The notes beneath the pieces are model-generated. The model had not been told where the DNA came from. It did not search any database and saw only the letters and a list, made by a program, of their open reading frames with translations. Positions 53,593-61,452 of a DNA stretch of 64,000 bases are shown here, one piece after another. Made by a program: the position numbers and the translations under genes. This DNA comes from Caballeronia megalochromosomata (GTDB taxonomy: Bacteria; Pseudomonadota; Gammaproteobacteria; Burkholderiales; Burkholderiaceae), in assembly GCA_001580565.1 (NCBI GenBank), contig LRBF01000267.1, positions 1 through 64,000 on the forward strand, read 5' to 3'. Positions within the stretch are counted from its first letter, which is position 1. Each line of letters begins with the position of its first letter.

Positions 53593-54893
53593 GCGCAGGC
53601 GAGAACGAACGACGCGCCGCGGACGACGCCGCCCGGCGCGCCATCGACGCGGTGTGGCGCATCGAGTCCGCGAAGGTGATTGCGAGCGTGGCGCGCGTCG
53701 TACGCGATGTCGCGCTTGCGGAGGAACTCGCGCAGGACGCGTTCGTCGCCGCGCTGGAACACTGGAGTCAACCGGGCGTGGGCGTGCCCGAAAAGCCGGG
53801 AGCGTGGCTCATGACGACAGCGAAGAACAAGGCGCTCGACCGGCTGCGGCAGCATGCGCTGCACGCGCGCAAGCACGAGGAGTACGGCCGCGATCTCGAC
53901 GCGCAGGAAGCGCACATCACGCCCGATTTCGTCGATGCGCTCGATGCCGCGCGCGAAGACGACATCGGCGATGACCTGCTGCGGCTCATTTTCACGGCAT
54001 GCCATCCGGTGCTGTCAGTGGATGCGCGCGCCGCACTGACGCTGCGCGTGATCGGCGGCCTCACGACCGACGAGATCGCGCGCGCGTTTCTCGTCCCGGA
54101 GCCGACGATCGCGCAGCGCATCGTGCGGGCGAAGCGCACGTTATCGGCGGCCCGCGTGCCGTTCGAGGTGCCCAAGGCCGACGCGCGCGCGGCGCGGCTC
54201 GGCTCGGTGCTCGAAGTCATCTATCTGATCTTCAACGAAGGCTATTCGGCGACCGCCGGCGATGACTGGATGCGTCCGGGCTTGTGCGAAGACGCGCTCA
54301 GGCTCGGGCGTATCCTCGCCGAACTGACGCCGGATGAGAGCGAGGTTCACGGGCTCGTCGCGTTGATGGAGATTCAGGCGTCGAGAACGAAGGCGCGCAT
54401 CGACCGCGAAGGCCGGCCGGTGCTGCTGCCGGACCAGGATCGCAGCCGCTGGGATCCGCTTTTGATCCGTCGCGGGCTTTCGGCGCTGAAACGGTCCGAA
54501 GCGCTGGGCGGTGCGCGCGGCGTGTACGCGCTGCAGGCGGCGCTCGCGGCGTGCCATGCGCGCGCAGCGAGCGCCGCCGACACCGACTGGCCGATGATCG
54601 TCGCTCTCTACGATGCGCTGATGCAGACCGCGCCGACGCCGGTCGTGGAGTTGAATCGCGCGGTCGCGGTGAGCATGGCGTATGGGCCGGAAGCAGCGCT
54701 GCCGATCGTCGATGCGCTTTCCGGAACGCCCGCGCTCAGGAACTATCACTGGCTGCCGAGTGTGCGCGCTGATCTGTTGGCGAGGCTCGGGCGCAAGGAT
54801 GAGGCGCGCGCGGAGTTCGAGCGCGCGGCTTCGCTGGCGAGGAATGCGCGGGAGCGGGCGTTTTTGGTGGAGCGGGCTCGGGCGATGGGTTGA
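53589..54893 (+). CDS. ECF sigma factor with long C-terminal extension (ECF42-like)
   Basis: The 434-residue RNA polymerase sigma factor has region 2 near the N-terminus (VRDVALAEELAQDAFVAALEHW), region 4 around residues 135-180 (LRVIGGLTTDEIARAFLVPE and IAQRIVRAKRTL) and a helical, TPR-like DUF6596 C-terminal half (about 190-434). This form, linked with DGPF proteins, corresponds to ECF42, which lacks an anti-sigma factor and is thought to be controlled through its extension. The targets usually include the neighbouring DGPF gene. It has a GTG start overlapping the VOC stop. Confidence 0.9.
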   Translation: MSAGENERRAADDAARRAIDAVWRIESAKVIASVARVVRDVALAEELAQDAFVAALEHWSQPGVGVPEKPGAWLMTTAKNKALDRLRQHALHARKHEEYGRDLDAQEAHITPDFVDALDAAREDDIGDDLLRLIFTACHPVLSVDARAALTLRVIGGLTTDEIARAFLVPEPTIAQRIVRAKRTLSAARVPFEVPKADARAARLGSVLEVIYLIFNEGYSATAGDDWMRPGLCEDALRLGRILAELTPDESEVHGLVALMEIQASRTKARIDREGRPVLLPDQDRSRWDPLLIRRGLSALKRSEALGGARGVYALQAALAACHARAASAADTDWPMIVALYDALMQTAPTPVVELNRAVAVSMAYGPEAALPIVDALSGTPALRNYHWLPSVRADLLARLGRKDEARAEFERAASLARNARERAFLVERARAMG

Positions 54894-54977
54894 GGGGGAG
54901 ACGAGTTGGTTTGTTCGCGCCAATTGCATGCACAAACGACTTGCAGGAACGGCGCTGCATTCCGCCGTGGACTCCCG

Positions 54978-55409
54978 TTATGTGATCAATTCGAGGTGTC
55001 GCGCGCCGTCCGGCACCGCATCGACGACAAGCCGGCGATCAAACGTTGCCAGCGTGCCGCGATGCGCGCGCGCAAGCGCTAGCAAATAGGTATCGGTTAC
55101 CTGATCTGTCGCGAGGATTCGACCGGCATCGACGTGTTGTGCATCGAGCAGGCTCACGTCGTCTGTCCAGAATTCGTGGCCGGGGTGTGCCCGCAACTGC
55201 GCCACAAGTGGCGCGACAGCCGCCGGCGTCTCGAGCGTGTTCGGGTAACGCGGATTGCCGATGATGCGCAGCACGCCGTTTTCGGTCAGTGGACAGGTTG
55301 CCCAAGCTGCGTGCCCAACCTGGGAGAACCATGCGTGCGCCGCCTCATGCTGCACGTGGGAGGCGTCGAGCAATGCGATCAGTACGTTGACGTCGAGCAG
55401 ATAGGCCAT
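54978..55409 (-). CDS. vapC: VapC-like PIN domain toxin
   Basis: The 143-residue PIN ribonuclease has catalytic acidic residues D6, E43, D106 and D124 in the usual positions (LLDVNVL, LTENG, TDTYLL, FDRRL). It is a probable type II toxin cleaving RNA, most often tRNA in VapC families. The ATG overlaps the antitoxin stop by one base (TGATG), so the two are translated together. Codon use and GC are close to chromosomal; the AT-rich stretch lies further upstream. Confidence 0.87.
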   Translation of the reverse strand: MAYLLDVNVLIALLDASHVQHEAAHAWFSQVGHAAWATCPLTENGVLRIIGNPRYPNTLETPAAVAPLVAQLRAHPGHEFWTDDVSLLDAQHVDAGRILATDQVTDTYLLALARAHRGTLATFDRRLVVDAVPDGARHLELIT

Positions 55410-55639
55410 CAGGGCGTTTCGTCACGCAATTGATTGACGACATCGAGCGTCACCGGGCGCGCCGAGCGTGTATTTGGCAGGACCGGCAGTCCGTTGCGCA
55501 TCGTTGGTGAAGCGGCTGCCGGCTGCAGCGCAGCACGAGCCAGCGTCGACAGCATGCGACCGATCGAGACGTGCTCGCGCTCGGCGCGGGCGCGCACGAC
55601 TGCCATCACGTCGTCGTCGATATCGAGGGTAGTGCGCAT
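55409..55639 (-). CDS. vapB: VapB-like antitoxin, ribbon-helix-helix
   Basis: The 76-residue protein opens MRTTLDIDDDVMAVVRARAE, a ribbon-helix-helix DNA-binding motif, followed by a helical and flexible C-terminus (LPNTRSARPVTLDVV) that would wrap the toxin. AAGGAG lies 6 bp upstream of the start; the upstream frame extension to 55717 is spurious because it crosses the -10 box. It probably autoregulates with VapC through the inverted repeat at 55667-55684. Confidence 0.87.
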   Translation of the reverse strand: MRTTLDIDDDVMAVVRARAEREHVSIGRMLSTLARAALQPAAASPTMRNGLPVLPNTRSARPVTLDVVNQLRDETP

Positions 55640-55666
55640 GGGGTTCTCCTTGGGTCGCGCAGCGAT

Positions 55667-55700
55667 TCCGCAATTATACGCGGAGCGCATCAAACACCAA
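55667..55700 (-). promoter_or_regulatory. vapBC promoter with inverted-repeat operator
   Basis: Minus strand: TTGGTG (55695-55700), 16-bp spacer, perfect TATAAT (55673-55678). A 5-bp inverted repeat TCCGC/GCGGA (55667-55671 and 55680-55684) brackets the -10 box, a suitable site for VapB autorepression. Confidence 0.65.
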
Positions 55701-56036
55701 TCATCACGCATCAGCATCTCTAAATTGCTTGAAAGGCGCGGTGTACTTGGTGACAGCCCCTAATATGAGGAGCGCCGTGGTGATTTTACATAAGATAAAT
55801 TATCGATGTTTTGTATGTGTAGCGGCTGTATCCTATTGCCATGTTCTAGCCATCGCGAACCGGTTTCCAACCGCCGCCTATAATCCAACCAGACACCGCG
55901 CACGCACTTCAAAAAGTGTCGATTTTTCAAAACATTGCTCAACAATCCGAAATTTTGGTAAGAACGCTACGACTTCGGCACGCGCACCCGCGCATGCGAG
56001 CAATAATCCAGCGCTGAACGAATCGACGCCTCTCCC
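55701..56036. other. AT-rich intergenic region
   Basis: About 335 bp, markedly AT-richer than the window, lie between the vapBC promoter and the TPR/GT gene. Overlapping reading frames (for example 55729-56040) have atypical codon use and no family, so I read none as a gene. The base change suggests a junction of acquired DNA; no insertion sequence ends or repeats flanking it were found. Confidence 0.45.
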
Positions 56037-57422
56037 ATGATCGAACAATACGACGCGCAGCTTTCCCCCAGACTCTACGCCGGCGACATCGACGAATGCC
56101 TGGGCTTTCTCGACGAGCATGCCGCGGAGGATGGAAACCGCCCGGAATACTGGCATTGGCGCGCGGTTACGCATCTGCGCGGCGGGAACTTCAAAGAGGC
56201 GCTGGAGATCTGCTGCCTGCTCACGCGCGAATCGGACACGTTCGGATATCAGCTCCATTGCCTGGGCGACGTGTGCGCCCATCTCGGCCTCAAGCAAGTC
56301 GCGCTCAGCATGATCGAATACTATGCGCACAAGCCTTCGACAATTCCGATCGGCGCCTTCCTGTGGCGCGTCTACGGCTGGCACTACATGGGCGAAGACG
56401 AGCGCGTCCTCCAGTTGAACGCGGACGGCATCGACCAACATTCGACCTGTGTGCTCGGCCATCACCAGGCACGCAGCGCGATGCGGTTGCACGGCATCGC
56501 TCAGGGCGTCGAATCGATGCACCGCTTCTGGTCCTCGCATGAAGCACGGCGCATTCTGTTCCCGCATGTGGACGTCCAGCATCTGTGGTGCGGAGAACGG
56601 CGCCTGCCGGCGCGCATGTCGATCACCTCGATCGCGTCGGGCTATGGCGATGGTGTCAACTGGGTACGCTACGTCGCCGCGCTGGAGGCGATGGGCGTGC
56701 AAGTGGACTTCGTCGACGGTTCGAACGAGCGCTTTCGCCTCGCGGTGCCGGATGCCGAACGGGTTCGCTACGCCGACGCCTTGCGCGCCGCAGGATTCAG
56801 CGTTGCCCATGGCGGTTCGCTGTGGACCGAGCCCTTCGCGCTTTTCACGTCGCTCTTTCCCGTGCTCGGCCATGCGCCCCTCGCGCGCTACATCGAGCCT
56901 GTCGAGTCAAACGGCGCCGATGCCATCCTCGACGACATCCGCAGGCGCGCAGGCGGACGGCGCTGCATCGGGATTTTCTGGTCGTCGTGCGAATCGGCGA
57001 ACAATTTCGCCAATCGCAGCCTCCGCCTTCCCGATCTCGACCCGCTCTTCAACAGTACGGACGATGTTCACTGGGTCGTCATGCAGCGCGGCTTCGAGCG
57101 CAAGCGCTGGCTGCTCGACCCGCGTTCAGCCGATCCCGAACGTTTCACCACCCTGCCCGACACCACGCTCGCGCAGAGCCTGAGCATCATCGACGGGCTC
57201 GATGCGTTCGTCGGCAACGATGGCGGCCTGTCTCACATCGCCGGCGCGCTCGGCAAGCGCAGCTACATGTTCCTGAACCAAGTGGCCGACTGGCGCTACG
57301 AGCGCGATCCGCAGCGCACGCCGTGGTATCCGGCCATGCGACTCGTGCGCGCCCGCAGCCTCGGCGATTGGGATGATGTCGTGCGCAATCTCCAGCAGCT
57401 TATCGCCGCCGACACGCTCTGA
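56037..57422 (+). CDS. TPR protein with GT-B (heptosyltransferase-like) domain
   Basis: This 461-residue protein has an N-terminal helical repeat region (about residues 5-160) with TPR-like pairs (YWHWRAVTHLRGGNFKEALE, YQLHCLGDVCAHLGL). The C-terminal domain resembles the GT-9/GT-41-like GT-B fold, with the donor-site sequence DAFVGNDGGLSHIAGALGK and a following W-R-Y-E-R-D-P-Q-R-T segment. It may glycosylate a protein or surface sugar, but the catalytic base is not obvious. No flanking polysaccharide genes are seen. It is isolated next to vapBC. Confidence 0.7.
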   Translation: MIEQYDAQLSPRLYAGDIDECLGFLDEHAAEDGNRPEYWHWRAVTHLRGGNFKEALEICCLLTRESDTFGYQLHCLGDVCAHLGLKQVALSMIEYYAHKPSTIPIGAFLWRVYGWHYMGEDERVLQLNADGIDQHSTCVLGHHQARSAMRLHGIAQGVESMHRFWSSHEARRILFPHVDVQHLWCGERRLPARMSITSIASGYGDGVNWVRYVAALEAMGVQVDFVDGSNERFRLAVPDAERVRYADALRAAGFSVAHGGSLWTEPFALFTSLFPVLGHAPLARYIEPVESNGADAILDDIRRRAGGRRCIGIFWSSCESANNFANRSLRLPDLDPLFNSTDDVHWVVMQRGFERKRWLLDPRSADPERFTTLPDTTLAQSLSIIDGLDAFVGNDGGLSHIAGALGKRSYMFLNQVADWRYERDPQRTPWYPAMRLVRARSLGDWDDVVRNLQQLIAADTL

Positions 57423-57450
57423 CGAAACCGCGCCCTTACAGCGCGACGAG

Positions 57451-57957
57451 CTACGCGAAGCGCGCCGCGAGCGTCTGCGGAATCGCGCTACGCCGCGTGA
57501 GCGCGCACGTCGGCATGTCGTGGCGCGGGCCGCGCACATAACTTTCCAGCTGGTCGATGGCGAACTGCTGCTCCTCGATCAGATGCCGCACCATGTCGCC
57601 GATCGAAATCATGCCGACGAGCCTGCCGCCCTCGATCACCGGCAGATGACGAATGCGCTGCTGCGTCATCAGCGTCATGCACTCCTCGGCGCTCGTGCCG
57701 GGGCTCACGGCCATCACGGGCGCGGTCATGATTTCGCATACCGTGGTCATGCGCGAAATCTTGTCCCGCAGGATCACCTTGCGCGCATAGTCGCGCTCGG
57801 TGACGATGCCGCACACCGCGTCCGCCACCACGACGACGAGCGCGCCCACTTCCGCCCTCGACATCAGCGCGACCGCTTCGTACACGCTCGCTTCCGCATC
57901 GATCGTGTGAACGGTCATGTCGCTTTTCGCCTTCAGGACTTGCTTCACCGTAGTCAT
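57451..57957 (-). CDS. CBS-domain pair protein
   Basis: The 168-residue protein has two CBS modules (about 8-62 and 74-130), with signature GALVVVVADAVCGIVTERDY in the first and RIRHLPVIEGGRLVGMISIGD in the second. CBS pairs sense adenosine nucleotides or NAD. The start 57957 has GGAGAAGGG upstream; the long frame extension to 58263 overlaps the zinc-finger gene and is spurious. The remaining C-terminal tail is His/Arg-rich. It is 91 bp downstream of the zf-TFIIB gene. Confidence 0.9.
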   Translation of the reverse strand: MTTVKQVLKAKSDMTVHTIDAEASVYEAVALMSRAEVGALVVVVADAVCGIVTERDYARKVILRDKISRMTTVCEIMTAPVMAVSPGTSAEECMTLMTQQRIRHLPVIEGGRLVGMISIGDMVRHLIEEQQFAIDQLESYVRGPRHDMPTCALTRRSAIPQTLAARFA

Positions 57958-58048
57958 GTGCCCTTCTCCGTTGCTGGTTTCCGTGCGCGATTGCGCGTGC
58001 GGTGTGTAACGTCTCGAAAGCCTGCCGATGCGCCTCACGACTGCGCGT

Positions 58049-58345
58049 TCAATCGAAATCGAAGAGGTCGCCGAGAAACGATTTCTTGCGACGCGCGTGG
58101 TCACGCCTGCCGCGCTGATCGCCGTAATAGCCGTCGTGGCGATGCGTGCGGTGCTCGCGCTCGTGCCGCTCGTCGCGATGGGTCTCCTGCGCCTCGGCGA
58201 GCGACGTCTGCGCCGCGCGCCGGATGATCTGATCGAGTTCGCCGCGGTCGAGCCACACGCCACGGCATTGCGGGCAATAGTCGATCTCGATGCCCTCGCG
58301 CACGGTCATCAGCAGTTCGGTGTCGGGACATACCGGGCATTTCAT
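58049..58345 (-). CDS. zf-TFIIB domain protein
   Basis: The 98-residue protein has a zinc ribbon formed by C3, C6, C24 and C27 (KCPVCPDT, YCPQCRGVWLDRGEL), the PF13453 pattern. The rest is His/Arg/Glu-rich (HEREHRTHRHD) and ends KKSFLGDLFDFD. Function unknown, typical of Burkholderia. It is 235 bp from the divergent carbonic anhydrase gene. Confidence 0.85.
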   Translation of the reverse strand: MKCPVCPDTELLMTVREGIEIDYCPQCRGVWLDRGELDQIIRRAAQTSLAEAQETHRDERHEREHRTHRHDGYYGDQRGRRDHARRKKSFLGDLFDFD

Positions 58346-58526
58346 GTCGATTCCTTTCTGATTGCTTTCAATGAGAAGCAATCTAACGGAAGGCGCGGAA
58401 TCGAAAAATGCGAGATTTTGAGTGCGTTACTTCGAGAAAACCGAACCATCCGCCAAGAATGCACCGCAATGGTGCGAAGATCACCATGACCGACTTGCGA
58501 ACCATCTCAAAATTCCGCAAGCTTTC

Positions 58527-58560
58527 GGTTTGACGCGACGCGCAGAGGCGCGTCGAAACC
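58527..58560. other. Stem-loop in the carbonic anhydrase leader
   Basis: GGTTTGACGCG (58527-58537) and CGCGTCGAAACC (58549-58560) pair as an 11-bp stem with one bulged base, 20 bp upstream of the can start codon and just before its ribosome site. It could affect translation or be an operator. Confidence 0.4.
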
Positions 58561-58580
58561 GCACCCCAAAAGGCGACACC

Positions 58581-59279
58581 ATGCCCGACAAATCGATGAG
58601 CGAAGAACGCGACGGCGCCAAGACGCCCGACCTCCTCTATCTGCTGCAAGGCGCCGACGACTTCAGCCGCTTCGTCTTCCCCGACAGCGAAGCGCTCTTC
58701 AAGAGCCTTGCGCGCCAGCAGGCGCCGCACACCCTTTTCATCACCTGCGCGGATTCGCGCGTGTCGCCGGAAATGATCACGCAGACGCGTCCGGGCGAGC
58801 TCTTCGTGTGCCGCAACATCGGCAATATCGTGCCGGCTTATGGCGAGATGCTCGGCGGCGTGTCAGCGGTCGTCGAATACGCCGTGCTCGCGCTCAACGT
58901 GCGGCAGATTGTGATTTGCGGGCATTCGGACTGCGGCGCGATGAAAGGCCTCGCATCGGGTGCGACCATCGCCGATGAAATGCCGACCGTTCATGCGTGG
59001 CTGCGCAATGCCGAAGCCGCGCGCAGCGTCGTCATGGCGCGAAAGCTGGAGGAGGAGCGCATCGTCGCCGCGATGGTCGAAGAGAACATCCGGCTGCAGT
59101 TGACGCATCTGCGCACGCATCCGGCGGTCGCGGGACGGCTCGCGCTCGGCAAACTGCAGGTTCAAGGCTGGGTGTACGACATCGGACGCGGCAAAGTCTC
59201 GGTCTACGACGAAGCCGACAGTAAGTTCGAATCGCTCGAAGAAGCGCGCCTGCGCATGCTGCGCAAGGGCGCGTCCTGA
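58581..59279 (+). CDS. can: Beta-class carbonic anhydrase
   Basis: The 232-residue zinc enzyme interconverts CO2 and bicarbonate. Zinc ligands C56, H115 and C118 and the D58/R60 dyad are seen in FITCADSRVSPE and VICGHSDCGAM. The start 58581 has AAAAGGCGAC upstream and the usual N-terminus. It resembles E. coli Can/CynT-type enzymes. It is cytosolic. It supplies bicarbonate for carboxylation and pH balance. Confidence 0.94.
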   Translation: MPDKSMSEERDGAKTPDLLYLLQGADDFSRFVFPDSEALFKSLARQQAPHTLFITCADSRVSPEMITQTRPGELFVCRNIGNIVPAYGEMLGGVSAVVEYAVLALNVRQIVICGHSDCGAMKGLASGATIADEMPTVHAWLRNAEAARSVVMARKLEEERIVAAMVEENIRLQLTHLRTHPAVAGRLALGKLQVQGWVYDIGRGKVSVYDEADSKFESLEEARLRMLRKGAS

Positions 59280-59343
59280 TTCCGCGCCGCTGCGCGTGTA
59301 CCGCGCGCTATCGCAAGGCCTTCTCTCTTCGAATGGAAACGAC

Positions 59344-59568
59344 ATGCCCGTCTACGATTACGATTGCGCGAATTGCGGCGCATTCGAAGCCGTCCGCCGC
59401 ATCGCCGAGCGCGACGATCCCGCGGCGTGTCCGCACTGCGGCACGACGGCCGCGCGCGTGACGATCGGCGCACCGAGCGTGGGCGGCGCGAAGTCATCCG
59501 GCGACGGCGCGGATGACTCCGGCAGCTATGGCATGTCTCATCGCGGCGGCTGCCTCTGCTGCCGCTAG
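59344..59568 (+). CDS. FmdB-type zinc ribbon protein
   Basis: The 74-residue protein starts MPVYDYDCANCG, with C8, C11, C29 and C32 (CPHCG) forming a putative zinc ribbon, as in the FmdB family regulatory proteins. A Gly/Ser-rich linker and a C-terminal GGCLCC motif follow. Function unknown. It starts 65 bp after the carbonic anhydrase gene on the same strand and could be co-transcribed. Confidence 0.85.
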   Translation: MPVYDYDCANCGAFEAVRRIAERDDPAACPHCGTTAARVTIGAPSVGGAKSSGDGADDSGSYGMSHRGGCLCCR

Positions 59569-59777
59569 CGCGCTTCGCGCCGCGCGCCCGGGCACGGCCA
59601 TTGCAAAGTCACCGTATGCGCGTCCCGCGAATCGCGGGCGTATGATGCAAGACGACGGTGCGCGGCGCGCAGGACCGCGCGCAGTCGAGGGCATCGCCAT
59701 CGCGGGCCGAGGGCTGTTACGGTTCTTGCGATGATCGCGCTTAACGTGTTCCGGTCGAATAACAGGAGGTGATAAGG

Positions 59778-60053
59778 ATGACGATAGAGTTCAGCGGGCG
59801 ACGTCATGTCGTGGCGGCAGCGCGTGTTGCTTTCGAGGCCAGGGTGGACGGCCGCGAAGTATGGTGCAGCGTCTCCCTCGATGCGCTCAACGATCACTTC
59901 GGCAATAGCGGGACGTCGTCGCACGATCTCCTCTCCGCGTTCGAGGGAGGACGCATGCAAATAGAAGACGTGGCCCGGCGCACGCTGGAGCGCAACCACG
60001 GCCAGTCGGTCGAGCTGGAAACCAGCGATTTCAAGGCTTCACGGGCGGTGTGA
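59778..60053 (+). CDS. DUF1488 family protein
   Basis: This 91-residue protein has AGGAGG 9 bp upstream (59763-59768). The sequence opens MTIEFSGRRHVVAAARVAFEARVDGREVWCSV-type, matching DUF1488 (PF07369), then a helix and FEGGRMQIEDVARRTLE. Function unknown. It lies in a 209-bp upstream gap that shows a small palindrome (59624-59638) but no other gene. Confidence 0.75.
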   Translation: MTIEFSGRRHVVAAARVAFEARVDGREVWCSVSLDALNDHFGNSGTSSHDLLSAFEGGRMQIEDVARRTLERNHGQSVELETSDFKASRAV

Positions 60054-60093
60054 GACATGCGGCGGGCGGCGGCGCATCGGCTGACCGCCTGCA

Positions 60094-60489
60094 TCACTGT
60101 GCATAGAAGCACTTCAATACGTCGAACATCCACCAGACCGGACACGGCGTTCTGCAAAAGCCGTCGTAGCCGGCTGCGTGGAGTGCATCGCGCGGGTCGC
60201 GCCCGGCGTCGGCGGCCAGCGCGATCAGCAACTCCACTTCGCCTTCCATGCGATCCACCGTCAATACATCGCGCAGCGCGTGCGCCAGTGCGTGATCGTG
60301 CGGTTCGCCGATGAGCGTATCGACGAACAGCACCTGTGGCCGCCACCTGCGCAGGAACTGCAGGACGCCGAGCGCATCGCCGATTTGGATGGCCTCAAAG
60401 CCGCGCATCGCGAGCAGCAGCGCAAAGGAATCGCCGACGTTCGTTTCCGAATGCACGATCAGCACACGCCGTGGACCAGTGAGCGCCAT
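60094..60489 (-). CDS. Degenerate response-regulator receiver protein
   Basis: This single-domain 131-residue protein has a CheY-like fold. It starts RRVLIVHSETNVG with Glu-15 where a receiver normally has two acidic residues; D57 in VLFVDTLIG is the expected phospho-acceptor. The switch lysine (usually K-P near residue 109) is replaced by R113 in FCRTPCP. It has no output domain. An alternative start at 60549 would add 20 residues. It may not be phosphorylated conventionally and may bind a partner constitutively. No histidine kinase is adjacent. Confidence 0.7.
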   Translation of the reverse strand: MALTGPRRVLIVHSETNVGDSFALLLAMRGFEAIQIGDALGVLQFLRRWRPQVLFVDTLIGEPHDHALAHALRDVLTVDRMEGEVELLIALAADAGRDPRDALHAAGYDGFCRTPCPVWWMFDVLKCFYAQ

Positions 60490-60628
60490 GGTCAGCGGAT
60501 TGAATATTTCGCACCGCTCGTTGCGGAGGTCGTACGACCGTTCTTCCATGTCGGCCCGGCAAGGCGATAAGCGCGTGCCGGTACCTTTGATACAGCAAGG
60601 TTGAGGCCCGCTGTCAGCCACCCGCCAT

Positions 60629-61096
60629 TTAGCGTGCAGCCAGCAGACCCACGATCAGGCCCCCGACTGCCGCCAGCGCGATCGATTTCCACGGATTGTC
60701 GTGCACGAAATCGTCGGTGCCTTCCCGCGCCTGCCGATACCGCGCCGCGACGACATCCTGCGCCCCCGCCAGCACGACGCGCACGCGTCGTGGCGCCGGC
60801 CGCGACGGATGATACTGGCTTCCCTGCCCCGCGGCCGTCGTGGCGGCCGGCTGCGCGAGCACGCTCGGACTGTCGCCGCCTTCGAGCACGCTGCCGTGCA
60901 CGTGATACGGCGCGTACATGGCCGGCTTATGCGCCGCGCCCGGCGCGAGCGGCGTCACGTTCGCACCTTGCCCCTGCTGCGCCATGCCGGGCGCGAGCGC
61001 GGATTCCATCGCGCTCGTCACTGTGCGGCGCGTGAGCGGCGGATCGTTCGCCGACATCGTCTGGATCGTGGATGCGCTGCCGTTTGCATTGTCCAT
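60629..61096 (-). CDS. DUF883/ElaB-like C-terminal membrane-anchored protein
   Basis: This 155-residue protein has a low-complexity Ala/Pro/Gly-rich N-terminal half and a C-terminal DDFVHDNPWKSIALAAVGG segment followed by a TM helix ending LLAAR, which is the ElaB/YqjD/DUF883 anchor motif. In E. coli such proteins bind the ribosome at the inner membrane in stationary phase. The N-terminal part is atypical. The start 61096 has CGGAGAAC upstream. Confidence 0.75.
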   Translation of the reverse strand: MDNANGSASTIQTMSANDPPLTRRTVTSAMESALAPGMAQQGQGANVTPLAPGAAHKPAMYAPYHVHGSVLEGGDSPSVLAQPAATTAAGQGSQYHPSRPAPRRVRVVLAGAQDVVAARYRQAREGTDDFVHDNPWKSIALAAVGGLIVGLLAAR

Positions 61097-61452
61097 GGCT
61101 GTTCTCCGGTTGACTGCGTCCATCGCACTGCAAAAACCATCATCCATCTTTCGATGATGCAAGAGTCGCACCGAATGCGCGCGCCGGCAACCAGCGGGCT
61201 CGCGGCCGTGCAAGCCGCGCCGCGCATGGCAATTTTTCTCACATAACGGTGAGAATTGCTCGTTTGTCCGCGTGTGTGCGCGCGCTTACGATCGTGGCGT
61301 AGAGCGAAGCCGGGCGGAGCGTCCGAAAGAAGCGGCGCAGCACAAGCCGCGCCGAAAATGCCGCATCTTTCGTTTCATGCCGGGCCGAAACGTCGGCCTG
61401 CCGTACGCCGATACGATGGCTTCGCCCTCCGACTCCTTTTGCGAAGCCCGCC
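61097..61452. other. Intergenic region between DUF883-like and EamA genes
   Basis: The 356 bp show no gene but two inverted repeats. CATCATC/GATGATG (about 61139-61145 and 61154-61160) lies upstream of the minus-strand gene. TCTCAC-N6-GTGAGA (61237-61242 and 61249-61254) sits within an AT-rich stretch. Either could be an operator; no promoter hexamers were convincing. Confidence 0.4.

Noticed and set aside
55729..56040. 103-codon frame before the TPR/GT gene
   Set aside because: Unusual composition in AT-rich DNA, no family, and it overlaps the next gene start.
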